Assembly (NCBI GenBank): GCA_947456915.1
Contig: CANGUQ010000029.1
Location: 1 to 15,594 of the forward strand
Reading direction: 5' to 3'
Length of the DNA: 15,594 bases
DNA from: Betaproteobacteria bacterium
GTDB taxonomy: Bacteria > Pseudomonadota > Gammaproteobacteria > Burkholderiales > CAIKXV01
A program made the translations under genes and the position numbers. The notes beneath the pieces were generated by a model. It saw only the letters and a list, made by a program, of their open reading frames with translations. It was not told the DNA's origin and did not search any database. Positions 1 to 7,017 of this stretch are shown here, one piece after another; position 1 is the first letter of the stretch; each line of letters opens with the position of its first letter.

Positions 1-246
1 CAGCGCATCCAGTCGCGCTTCATCCACGTGCCGTGTGCGCTCGAGGATCCGTGCGCAACGGTGGTGCTGGCCGGAATCATCACGATGACGCCCGGCACCC
101 TGTCGGTGGACATCAGCGAGGACCGGCGCACGATCATCATCCACAGCCTGCACGCCCCGGACCCGCAGCAGATCGTCGACTCGATACGTGCACGCTACGA
201 ACGCCCGCTCGCGGAGATCTTCTCATGCTCGATCAAGCCATCCTGA
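1..246 (+). CDS. mrpE: Na+/H+ antiporter subunit E, C-terminal part
   Basis: This is the last 81 residues of the MrpE/MnhE/PhaE subunit of a multisubunit cation/proton antiporter in the inner membrane; the start lies before the window. The visible part is the soluble C-terminal domain, with the family's TPGTLSVDI motif followed by a short beta segment ending IIIHSL and an amphipathic C-terminal helix. The role of E within the complex is not well defined, but it is required for assembly or activity in studied Mrp systems (family knowledge). Its 3' end overlaps mrpF by 22 bp, and mrpG follows, which is the canonical E-F-G order, so the identification is supported by both motif and context. Subunits A-D are expected upstream, outside the window. 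Confidence 0.9.
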   Translation, partial: QRIQSRFIHVPCALEDPCATVVLAGIITMTPGTLSVDISEDRRTIIIHSLHAPDPQQIVDSIRARYERPLAEIFSCSIKPS

Positions 247-494
247 TCGGCGTCGCGTCGATCGTGGTGTCGATGCTGCTGCTGCTGGTGCGGCTGCTGC
301 GCGGTCCTGCGCTGTCGGACCGGATCATCGCGCTCGACACGCTGTACGTGAACGCGCTCGCGCTGATCGTCCTGCAGGGCATAGCGCAAGGCAGCGAGAC
401 GTACTTCGAGGCCGCGCTGCTGATCGCGCTGCTGGGCTTCGTGGGCACGGTGGCCCTGGCGAAGTTCGTGCTGCGCGGGGACATCGTTCGATGA
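225..494 (+). CDS. mrpF: Na+/H+ antiporter subunit F
   Basis: An 89-residue integral membrane protein of the Mrp/Mnh complex, which exchanges cytoplasmic Na+ (or K+) for protons. Three hydrophobic helices are visible at about residues 4-22, 37-54 and 62-82. Between the first two lies the family signature RGPALSDRIIALDT (residues 26-39). Length is typical for MrpF. I chose the ATG at 225 because it gives the normal N-terminus for the family and lies inside the end of mrpE, a typical coupled overlap; the same frame is open further upstream but that stretch is only the shadow of mrpE. mrpG starts 16 bp after the stop. Confidence 0.93.
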   Translation: MLDQAILIGVASIVVSMLLLLVRLLRGPALSDRIIALDTLYVNALALIVLQGIAQGSETYFEAALLIALLGFVGTVALAKFVLRGDIVR

Positions 495-510
495 GCGCGC
501 GCGGGGTTCC

Positions 511-894
511 GTGATGATCGACGCCATCATCTCGCTGCTGATCGTCGCCGGCGGAGCATTCACGCTGATCGGCTCGATCGGTCTGCTGCGGCTGCGCGAC
601 GTGTTCCAGCGCATGCACGCGCCGACCAAGGCAACCACGCTGGGGGTGGGCTTCATCCTGATCGCGGCAGCGATCTCCACCACCGTCGACGGACAGGCGC
701 TGAGCGTGCAGGAACTGCTGATCACGTTCCTGCTGTTCGTCACCGCGCCGGTGTCGGCCTATCTGCTGGCACGCGTGGCGCTGCACCGCGGCGACGGCGA
801 TCGCCGCGGGCTCGACCCGGCAGAGGGCGAGCCCGGTTCGACGTCCGGCGGTGCCGACCCGTCGGCTCGTCAGCCGGACGGGCCGGCCCGTTAG
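511..894 (+). CDS. mrpG: Na+/H+ antiporter subunit G
   Basis: A 127-residue membrane subunit of the Mrp complex. It shows the MrpG pattern: a first helix at residues 4-26, the conserved loop GLLRLRDVFQRMHAPTKATTLG (roughly residues 24-45, containing the RMHA and TLG motifs), a second helix, and a third helix ending FVTAPVSAYLLARVA. The start is GTG at 511 or the adjacent ATG at 514. Residues 92-127 form a charged, Gly/Pro-rich, probably disordered tail beyond the helical core; such tails are common and variable in this family. It is the last gene of the antiporter operon: the next gene, on the opposite strand, ends only 21 bp away. Confidence 0.93.
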   Translation: MMIDAIISLLIVAGGAFTLIGSIGLLRLRDVFQRMHAPTKATTLGVGFILIAAAISTTVDGQALSVQELLITFLLFVTAPVSAYLLARVALHRGDGDRRGLDPAEGEPGSTSGGADPSARQPDGPAR

Positions 895-915
895 CGCCGC
901 CGGCTGGCGAGTGCG

Positions 916-1497
916 CTAGATGGCCAGCCCCTGCTGGCGCAGCAGCTTGGCCACCACACCCATCAGCAGATCGGCGCTGTCCATCTCGAGCAGCCGCTGC
1001 CGCGCGCCCGCCTCCAGCGGCAGGAACTCGGCGAGCCGGTAGGCGACCCAGGCCGTGTCGTCCCACGCCGGCGCCGAGGGCAGCTTGTCCGCACCGATCT
1101 TTTCCACGATCGCCTTGAGCATGCCGACGCAGCGTTCGTACTCCGGCGGCGCGGGCGCCGGCGCGGCCGGCGGCAGCAGCTCGACTTCGCCCAGCAGCAG
1201 GCCGGACGCGTTCTGTTCACGGGCGCCCAGCCGGAAGCGTTCGCCGCCTTCGCAGAGCAGCAGGAAGATACCCAGCTGCGGCATGTCCCACTCGCGAATG
1301 CGGGCGATGCAGCCGATCTCGGCGGGCACTGCCGGCGAGCCCGTTTCCCGACCCTCGCGGATCATGCATACGCCGAACGGGCTGCCGTCGCGCAGGCAGG
1401 CCTTGGTCATGTCGAGGTAGCGCTGCTCGAAGATCTTCAGTGGCAGCACGCCACCGGGGAACAGCACCGTCCCAAGGGGGAAGATCGGAATGTGCAT
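916..1497 (-). CDS. LON peptidase substrate-binding domain protein
   Basis: A 193-residue protein made almost entirely of the N-terminal (substrate-recognition) domain of Lon protease, with no ATPase or peptidase part. The diagnostic start is the FPLGTVLFPGGVLPLKIFE stretch at residues 6-24, followed by RYLDM and a FGVCMIREGRE strand, and a C-terminal helical bundle rich in Leu. Stand-alone proteins of this family are widespread in proteobacteria; their function is unknown, and binding of unfolded or specific protein substrates is only an inference from Lon. Its ATG shares one base with the TGA of the preceding gene (TGATG), so translation is probably coupled to the adhesin-E-like gene and, through it, to rapZ. 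Confidence 0.9.
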   Translation of the reverse strand: MHIPIFPLGTVLFPGGVLPLKIFEQRYLDMTKACLRDGSPFGVCMIREGRETGSPAVPAEIGCIARIREWDMPQLGIFLLLCEGGERFRLGAREQNASGLLLGEVELLPPAAPAPAPPEYERCVGMLKAIVEKIGADKLPSAPAWDDTAWVAYRLAEFLPLEAGARQRLLEMDSADLLMGVVAKLLRQQGLAI

Positions 1498-2243
1498 CAG
1501 AGCGCCTGTGGTTTGCCCGTCGGGCGCGGGCTCTCGCGCATCGGTTCACGAGGAGATTCGCGACCCGACTCCCGAGCAGGTTCGCGGACCGGGTCGCGCG
1601 CAGGGTCCCGTTGTTCCGCGCGCAGACGCGCGAGCGACGCTTCCAGCTCTTCTACCTCGGTCCGCAGCCGTTCCAGCTCGCGGCGACGGTTGTCCAACCG
1701 CTCCTGAGCGTTGCGCACACGCTCGTCGACGGCCCGCCGCTGGGCGACCAGCGGACACAGCGTGCGCCACAGCGCATCGCCGACGGTTCCGGGGACGATC
1801 GGTACTGCCTCCGGCGCGGGAAAGTTCGTGTGCTCGACGACCAGTCCGTCGGGGGCGTGAAACAGCTGGGCGTGCACCCGCATCGTGTGCTCGTCGCAGT
1901 TGATCTGCTCGCGATAGAGCGCGCTGCGCACCTGGAACGTCTTGAACTGCTGGGTGACGGCGAATACGACGCGGCGCCAGACGGTGACCTCCGCGCCATT
2001 GATCACCAGCCGCTCGCGGTCGTACCAGAGCTCGTCGCTGCCCGCCGCATTGATCCGGGTCCACGTGGCGGCCAGGGGCTGACCGCTGCCGGCAGCCGCC
2101 GTGGCGGAGGCTCCCGGCGCCTGCTGTGCGAGCACGCTGCCCGCGCCCGCGAGCAGCAGCGCTGCTGCGCCGATCAGGCGCACGAGGCGCCGCGCGGGAG
2201 CCACGGCGGGATGCCCGGCATCCGCGCGCGTGTCCGCCCTCAC
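1497..2243 (-). CDS. Secreted adhesin-E-like protein with coiled coil and RE/P tail
   Basis: A 248-residue predicted exported protein. A signal peptide runs to about residue 39 (Arg-rich n-region, hydrophobic core, cleavage after VLA). Residues 58-165 resemble the surface-adhesin protein E domain: a W-x-R-I start, tyrosine before an aspartate (LWYD), a VTVWRRV strand, Cys116 and Cys163 as a likely disulfide pair, and a PGTVGDALW turn before the second Cys. Residues 167-212 are a strongly predicted coiled coil (many Arg/Glu with Leu spacing). Residues 213-248 are a low-complexity Arg/Glu/Pro/Ser tail with repeated REP and RES units. The start is GTG 2243, overlapping the rapZ stop in a GTGA arrangement; GTG 2183 is a possible shorter start that keeps the hydrophobic signal. 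The function in betaproteobacteria is unknown. Confidence 0.8.
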   Translation of the reverse strand: MRADTRADAGHPAVAPARRLVRLIGAAALLLAGAGSVLAQQAPGASATAAAGSGQPLAATWTRINAAGSDELWYDRERLVINGAEVTVWRRVVFAVTQQFKTFQVRSALYREQINCDEHTMRVHAQLFHAPDGLVVEHTNFPAPEAVPIVPGTVGDALWRTLCPLVAQRRAVDERVRNAQERLDNRRRELERLRTEVEELEASLARLRAEQRDPARDPVREPARESGRESPREPMRESPRPTGKPQAL

Positions 2244-3088
2244 TGCCTGCCGTCCGGCAGGTCGCGGTGGCGCTTGAGCACGCGCGGCTCGCCGGCAAAC
2301 GCCTGTGCGAGCCGCTCGACCAGATAGACCGAGCGGTGGCGTCCGCCGGTGCAGCCCACTGCCACGGTGAGATAGCTGCGGTTGTCGTCCCGGTACGACG
2401 GCAGCCAGGCGCCGACGAAGCGGTGTATGTCGGTGAACATCCGCTCGACCTCGGGCTCGGCCTCGAGAAAGTCGATCACCGGCGTATCGCAGCCGGTGAG
2501 CTCGCGCAGCCGCGGATCGTAGTGCGGGTTGGGCAGGCAGCGAACGTCGAACACGAGGTCGGCGTCGCGCGGCAGCCCGTGCTTGAACGCGAACGACTCG
2601 AACAGCAGGGTGAGACGCGCCGGGTCGACGCCGGTCACTTCGAGCACGCGTCGGCGCAGCGCGTTGGAGGACAGGCGGGAAGTGTCGATGCGGTGGCCCA
2701 GTTCGCGCACCGCCTCGAGCATCTCGCGCTCGCGCGCGATGCACTCCTCCAGCGTGAGCGAGCCGTCGGACAGCGGGTGGCGGCGCCGCGTCTCCGAAAA
2801 GCGCGTCACCAGCGTCTCGTCGCTCGCGTCCAGGTAGAGCACACGCACGTCGTGGCCAGCCTCGCGCAGCTTGGCGATCTCCGCCGGCAGCCATTGCAGC
2901 GTGCGGCCGCTGCGCGCGTCGATGCCCGCGGCGACGCGCTCCTGACCGTGCGCGCCCAGTTCGGCGATCAGCGGCGCGAGCACGCTCACCGGCAGGTTGT
3001 CGACGCAGTACAACCCGTGATCCTCGAGCACGTGCAGCGCGATGCTCTTGCCCGAGCCGGACAGTCCCGTGATCAGGGTGATCTGCAT
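2240..3088 (-). CDS. rapZ: RNase adapter protein RapZ
   Basis: A 282-residue cytoplasmic P-loop protein of the RapZ/YvcJ family. The Walker A motif GLSGSGKS is at residues 8-15, followed by the conserved VDNLP at about 29-33. The middle part has DASDETLVTRFSETRRRHPL, and the C-terminal domain has SFAFKHGLP and the GCTGGRHRSVYLVERL block typical of the family, ending in a basic RNA-binding-like tail. Length matches E. coli RapZ (284). In E. coli RapZ guides RNase E to the sRNA GlmZ and senses glucosamine-6-phosphate; whether a GlmZ-type sRNA exists here cannot be seen. It follows hprK by 4 bp and overlaps the next gene by 4 bp. Confidence 0.97.
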   Translation of the reverse strand: MQITLITGLSGSGKSIALHVLEDHGLYCVDNLPVSVLAPLIAELGAHGQERVAAGIDARSGRTLQWLPAEIAKLREAGHDVRVLYLDASDETLVTRFSETRRRHPLSDGSLTLEECIAREREMLEAVRELGHRIDTSRLSSNALRRRVLEVTGVDPARLTLLFESFAFKHGLPRDADLVFDVRCLPNPHYDPRLRELTGCDTPVIDFLEAEPEVERMFTDIHRFVGAWLPSYRDDNRSYLTVAVGCTGGRHRSVYLVERLAQAFAGEPRVLKRHRDLPDGRQ

Positions 3089-3092
3089 CGGC

Positions 3093-4049
3093 TCAGTGCC
3101 GGTCTTCCGAGCCCGACATGTAGGCTTCCTGCCGACGCACGAACTCCTGCGTGCTGTCGATGCCGCGTTGCTCGAGAACGTAGTTGCGCACCGCCGCCTC
3201 GGTCAGCACGGCGAGGTTGCGGCCGGCGGCCACCGGCAGGATCACCTTGCGCACCGGCACCCCGAGCACGCTGGCCTTGTCCGGTCGCAGCGGCAGGCGC
3301 TCCAGCCCGGTCATCTGCTCGCTGCTCGCACGCTGCAGCTCGACGATCAGCTTGAGGTTCTTCTTGATGCGTATCGCCGTCTCGCCGAAGATCGTCCGGA
3401 TGTTGAGCATGCCCAGCCCGCGTACCTCCAGAAAATCCTTCAGCACCGGCGGACAGCGCCCTTCGATGATGTTGGGAGCGATGCGGAACAGCTCGACCAC
3501 GTCGTCTGCGATGAGGCCGTGCCCGCGGCTGATCAGCTCGAGCGCGAGCTCGCTCTTGCCCACGCCGCTCGGGCCGGTGATCATCACGCCCACGTCGAGC
3601 ACGTCGAGCAGAACGCCGTGCATCTCGGTGAACTCGGCCAGCGCGCGCGCGAGATAGGGGCGCAGGATCCACATCACCTCGATGCTGGTCATCGGCGTCG
3701 ACAGCACCGGTACCGGCCGCGTCTCCGCCAGTTCGGCGACGTACCCAGGGATCTCCTGTCCATCGGAGACGATCAGGCAGGCGAGGTTGCTGGCGGCGAG
3801 TACGTCGAGCACGTGGCGCCGCGCTGCCGGGTCGAGCTCGGACAGGTGGCGGATCTCGGTGGTCGAGAGCACCTGGATCCAGTTCGGGTGAATGATGTTG
3901 AGATGCCCGATCAGCCCCTGGGCAGACGCGTTGATGCGTTGACTGTCGAGCGAGCCTGCCGCGTCCGCGGGCTCGCGCCCGGCGCTCCACGTCAGCCGCA
4001 GCTTGTCGCGGGTGTCTTCAAACAGTTGCGTTGCGCTGACTCGCGGCAT
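3093..4049 (-). CDS. hprK: HPr kinase/phosphorylase
   Basis: A 318-residue bifunctional enzyme that phosphorylates and dephosphorylates the regulatory serine of HPr. Landmarks are an N-terminal domain starting with the betaproteobacterial-like QLFEDTRDKLRLTW, the catalytic-domain start MHGVLLDVLDVGVMITG, Walker A GPSGVGKS at residues 159-166, ADDVVEL at about 181, and the HPrK signature LEVRGLGMLNIRTIFG at about 207-222. All key residues appear intact. The start overlaps ptsN by 32 bp; no alternative start codon exists before conserved sequence, so the overlap looks real. The HPr gene (ptsH), its substrate, is not in this window. Confidence 0.97.
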   Translation of the reverse strand: MPRVSATQLFEDTRDKLRLTWSAGREPADAAGSLDSQRINASAQGLIGHLNIIHPNWIQVLSTTEIRHLSELDPAARRHVLDVLAASNLACLIVSDGQEIPGYVAELAETRPVPVLSTPMTSIEVMWILRPYLARALAEFTEMHGVLLDVLDVGVMITGPSGVGKSELALELISRGHGLIADDVVELFRIAPNIIEGRCPPVLKDFLEVRGLGMLNIRTIFGETAIRIKKNLKLIVELQRASSEQMTGLERLPLRPDKASVLGVPVRKVILPVAAGRNLAVLTEAAVRNYVLEQRGIDSTQEFVRRQEAYMSGSEDRH

Positions 4050-4515
4050 CGGGCGACCACTCGGTGAACAGGCGATGGACAGCCTCGACCGAGGGCGCCG
4101 TGCGCAGGCGCTCGCGGATGTCGCGGTCGCTGAACATCTGCGCGAGCTGGGCGAGGATTTCCAGATGCAGGTCGGTCGCCCGCTCGGGCACGAGCAGGGC
4201 GAAGACGAGCGAAACAGGCAGCGAGTCCGGCGCGTCGAACGGGATCGGCGCGGCGGTGCGCACGAATACGCCGATGGCCTCGCGCAGCCCCTTGATGCGT
4301 CCGTGCGGAATCGCGACGCCCTGACCCAGCCCGGTCGAACCCAGCCGCTCGCGCGCGAACAGGCTGTCGAACACCGTGCCGCTGCCGATGCGGTACTGAT
4401 TCTCGACCAGCAGCGCGACCTGCTCGAAAACGCGCTTCTTGCTGCCCAGATCGGCCTCGATCAGGACATTGGAAATCGGCAACAGGCCGGCGATCAGGTT
4501 GTTTTCCGTGGCCAT
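4018..4515 (-). CDS. ptsN: PTS IIA-like nitrogen-regulatory protein PtsN (EIIA-Ntr)
   Basis: A 165-residue EIIA domain of the nitrogen phosphotransferase system. The phospho-accepting histidine is His71 in the motif GVAIPHGR, and the domain keeps the LVFALLVPE strand and the C-terminal LAQLAQMFSDRDIRERL helix. In proteobacteria EIIA-Ntr is phosphorylated by PtsP/NPr and modulates potassium uptake, phosphate signalling and sigma-54-linked physiology by protein contact. The gene stands 210 bp after hpf, in the usual place downstream of rpoN, and overlaps hprK. No good Shine-Dalgarno is visible before the ATG at 4515. Confidence 0.97.
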   Translation of the reverse strand: MATENNLIAGLLPISNVLIEADLGSKKRVFEQVALLVENQYRIGSGTVFDSLFARERLGSTGLGQGVAIPHGRIKGLREAIGVFVRTAAPIPFDAPDSLPVSLVFALLVPERATDLHLEILAQLAQMFSDRDIRERLRTAPSVEAVHRLFTEWSPDAASQRNATV

Positions 4516-4725
4516 GCGGCACCGATACGGGAAGTCAGGCTGACGTGCGGAAGGAGGCGGAAGTACTGCGCCCGGGACATCGCCTCGCGGGCTATCGCCC
4601 GGGGCAGTATCGCGTGGTGGCGCGAAGCTTACCAGTTCAGGGCGAGGCGACTGTCGCGATGCGGTTGTTGCACCGCCGAGGCAGCGGCCCGCCCTGGAGG
4701 GGAATGCGCGTGTTGCGCGGAAACG
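4516..4725. other. Gap between hpf and ptsN without a gene
   Basis: No coding region is supported in these 210 bases. The segment near 4570-4606 is rich in short dyads (two CCCGGG sites and GGGC-TATC-GCCC). It may hold a ptsN promoter or an RNA processing site; nothing definite is seen. Confidence 0.35.
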
Positions 4726-5049
4726 TCACTCCTCCTGTTCGCCGGACGCCGGCGTCGCGCCGCGGCGATCCTGCTGCTTTTCCTTGTGCTTGATCACCGA
4801 GCGGTCGAGCTTGTCGCTGAGACTGTCGATCGCCGCGTACATGTTCTCGTCGTCGCTCTCGGCGAAGATGTCCTTGCCGCGCAGGTGCACGGTGGCCTCG
4901 CACTTGTGCCTGAGCTTGTCCACCGACAGGATCACGTTGAGGTCGATGACCGAGTCGAAGTGTCGCGTGATCCGCTCGAGCTTGCTGTGCACGTAGTCGC
5001 GGATGGCGGGGGTGACTTCCACGTGGCGCCCGGTGATGTGAATGTTCAT
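4726..5049 (-). CDS. hpf: Ribosome hibernation promoting factor (short HPF)
   Basis: A 107-residue HPF/RaiA-family protein that binds the 30S subunit between the A- and P-sites and promotes inactive 100S ribosomes in stationary phase. It has the family pattern MNIHITGRHVEVTPAI, RDYVHSKLERI, a KCEATVHLRG strand, and DDENMYAAIDSLSDKLDRSVIKHKEK. The length fits the short form; the C-terminal dimerisation domain of long HPF is absent. The start is supported by a Shine-Dalgarno GGGAGAA at 5059-5053. Its place directly after rpoN is conserved across proteobacteria. Confidence 0.96.
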   Translation of the reverse strand: MNIHITGRHVEVTPAIRDYVHSKLERITRHFDSVIDLNVILSVDKLRHKCEATVHLRGKDIFAESDDENMYAAIDSLSDKLDRSVIKHKEKQQDRRGATPASGEQEE

Positions 5050-5103
5050 GAGTTCTCCCTGGACAGTGGTCTGCGCGTGGCGAGAACACGCGGCAACCGC
5101 CCG

Positions 5104-5120
5104 GCTGGCCGGGGGCCAGC
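5104..5120 (-). other. GC-rich hairpin in the hpf leader
   Basis: GCTGGCC and GGCCAGC form a perfect 7-bp stem with a 3-nt loop, 55-71 nt before the hpf ATG. It could be part of the hpf leader or a weak terminator after rpoN; there is no T-tract. Confidence 0.4.
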
Positions 5121-5191
5121 GTACGGGCGGATCGGACGACGCCCCGGCACGGCAATCCCATCCGCCATGGCGTTCGGCGCCGGATTTCGAG

Positions 5192-5209
5192 CGCGCGGCT
5201 GACCGCGCG
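5192..5209 (-). other. GC-rich hairpin downstream of rpoN
   Basis: CGCGCGG and CCGCGCG form a 7-bp stem with a 4-nt loop, 35 nt after the rpoN stop. It is placed like a terminator but lacks a following T-run, so only partial termination or RNA stabilisation can be suggested. Confidence 0.35.
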
Positions 5210-5243
5210 GGCAGAGAAGGGGCATGCGGCGGGAGGCGACGAG

Positions 5244-6731
5244 CTAGATCGACTTGCGCAGGTTGACCGGCAGGATCTGCAACGATTCACGATACTTCGC
5301 GATCGTGCGCCTTGCAACCACGATGCCCTGCTGTCCGAGGATGTCGGCGATCTGGCTGTCGGACAACGGCTTGCGACGGTCCTCGGAGCTCACCAGCTGC
5401 CTGATCAGCGCCCGGATCGCGGTCGCCGAGCACGCCCCGCCGCTCTCGGTGGACACGTGGCTGCCGAAGAAGTACTTCAGCTCGAAGATTCCGCGCGGCG
5501 TCATCATGAACTTCTGTGTGGTCACGCGCGACACCGTCGATTCGTGCAGATCGAGCACCTCGGCGATCTCCCGCAGCACCAGCGGACGCATCGCGACCGC
5601 GCCGTGCTCGAAGAACTGGCGCTGACGGTCGACGATTGCCTGCGACACGCGCTGGATGGTGTCGAAGCGCTGCTGCACGTTCTTGATCAGCCACTTCGCT
5701 TCCTGCAGCTGGCTCGCCAGCTGCGAGTGGGAGGCGTCACGGTTGCGGCGAAGAATCTCGGCGTACATGCGGTTGATGCGCAGCCGTGGCATCGCGTCGG
5801 GGTTGAGCGAAGACACCCACATGCCCTTGGTCTTCTTCACCACCACGTCGGGGATCACGTACCGGGTCTCGGCCGGCGCGTAGGGGGCACCGGGGCGCGG
5901 ATTGAGCCGGGACACCAGTTCCTGCATCGTGCGCAGCCGGTCCTCGTCGCACTTCAGCGTGCGCCGCAGCCGCGCGAAGTCGCGGGCGGCGAGCGCGTCC
6001 AGGTGGTCGCGGACCACGGTCATCGCCTCGTCGCGCCCCGGGGTCGTGGCCGGCAGCGCCTGCAACTGCAGACCCAGGCACTCGCTCAGGCTGCGTGCAC
6101 CCACGCCCAGCGGATCGAAGTGCTGCAGATGCTTCAGCGCAATCTCGAGTTCCTCGGGCTCGATGGCCGCGTCCTCGGGCAGCAGATCGGCGATCTCGGC
6201 GAGGCCCTGCCCGAGGTAGCCGTCCTCGTCCAGCGCCTCGATCAGCACCTCGATCAGCGTGCGGTCGCGGGCCGGCAGCGGGGTCAGGGACAGCTGTGCG
6301 AGCAGGTGTTCGCGCAGCGTGGGCGAGCCCGCAACCTGCTGCGAATAATCTCCGTCGTCCTCGCTGTCGCGGCTGCCGAAGCTGCTCTCGTCCGATGACC
6401 AGTTCGAATCGGCCAGCCCGTCGAAATCGAGCACTTCCACCTGATCGCCGACCTGATCGGTCGCGCGGTCATCACCGCGGACGTCGGTGTCGCTGTCGCT
6501 CGAGCTGCCGGTGGAAATCTCGCCTGGCGACAGCGCCGAGGCGGGCAGCAGTTCGACTGCCGGTTCGGCTTCGCCGTCGTCCTCGCGCTCGAGCAGCGGG
6601 TTGTCCTGCAGGAAGCGCTCGAGCTCCTGATTGAGTTCGAGCGTCGAGAGCTGGAGCAGCCGGATCGATTGCTGCAGCTGCGGCGTGAGGGTCAGGTGCT
6701 GCGACAGCCGCAGCTGCAGGGCGTTCTTCAT
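5244..6731 (-). CDS. rpoN: RNA polymerase sigma-54 factor RpoN
   Basis: A 495-residue sigma-54. Region I (residues 1-50) is Gln/Leu rich (QLRLSQHLTLTPQLQQSIR) and is where activator ATPases act; region II (about 51-135) is strongly acidic and variable; the core-binding domain follows from about 136, with HFDPLGVGARSLSECL characteristic. A helix-turn-helix is near residues 385-405 (LHESTVSRVT) and the RpoN box ARRTIAKYRE is at 473-482, which reads the -24 promoter element. All domains are present, so it should be functional. Start is the ATG at 6731, giving the normal N-terminus; no strong Shine-Dalgarno is seen. A likely target promoter is present in this window before the prepilin gene. Confidence 0.98.
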   Translation of the reverse strand: MKNALQLRLSQHLTLTPQLQQSIRLLQLSTLELNQELERFLQDNPLLEREDDGEAEPAVELLPASALSPGEISTGSSSDSDTDVRGDDRATDQVGDQVEVLDFDGLADSNWSSDESSFGSRDSEDDGDYSQQVAGSPTLREHLLAQLSLTPLPARDRTLIEVLIEALDEDGYLGQGLAEIADLLPEDAAIEPEELEIALKHLQHFDPLGVGARSLSECLGLQLQALPATTPGRDEAMTVVRDHLDALAARDFARLRRTLKCDEDRLRTMQELVSRLNPRPGAPYAPAETRYVIPDVVVKKTKGMWVSSLNPDAMPRLRINRMYAEILRRNRDASHSQLASQLQEAKWLIKNVQQRFDTIQRVSQAIVDRQRQFFEHGAVAMRPLVLREIAEVLDLHESTVSRVTTQKFMMTPRGIFELKYFFGSHVSTESGGACSATAIRALIRQLVSSEDRRKPLSDSQIADILGQQGIVVARRTIAKYRESLQILPVNLRKSI

Positions 6732-7017
6732 GCCGGTGCACGACCCGGCAACCGTGCGGCCGGCGCGGTCACGTCGCGCGCCGAGCGCTCAGCGCACACG
6801 AGTCGCCCGCATCGCGCGGGCCGCGACACGTCGAACGGTGGCACTTCGGAAGCTTCCATTCAGCATGGTGAGCGCGCTCTGCGGGCAGCGGAAGCAAGGA
6901 CGCCGATGCGCTCCCCGAGGATGACCCACGACCATCCGGCCGCCTGTCCGTCCGCGCCGCAGCGATGATCGCGGGGGCCGCCTGTCGTCGAATCCGCACT
7001 CGGCGCTGACATCGGGC
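6732..7017. other. Gap between lptB and rpoN without a gene
   Basis: No coding region is supported in these 286 bases. A 6-bp stem with a 5-nt loop (GCCCGC 6805-6810, GCGGGC 6816-6821) is present. The size suggests that an rpoN promoter lies here, but no convincing -10/-35 pair is visible. Confidence 0.4.

Noticed and set aside
491..514. A seven-codon frame (MSARGVP) between mrpF and mrpG
   Set aside because: Too short and without supporting features; it simply spans the junction.
902..929. A 7-bp stem (GGCTGGC and GCCAGCC) at the convergent mrpG / LON-domain gene ends, considered as a bidirectional terminator
   Set aside because: The 14-nt loop is long, it includes a stop codon, and there is no T-tract on either side.
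2244..2894. Upstream extension of the adhesin-E-like gene to 465 codons
   Set aside because: The extension runs inside rapZ in another frame; the GTG at 2243 overlapping the rapZ stop gives a sensible signal peptide.
2126..3355. A 409-codon open frame antisense to rapZ
   Set aside because: Composition is that of a GC-rich shadow; rapZ on the other strand has complete family motifs.
6839..6853. A TGGCAC-N5-AAGC sigma-54-like sequence on the plus strand in the lptB-rpoN gap
   Set aside because: It points away from rpoN, there is no plus-strand gene downstream, and the -12 element is poor.
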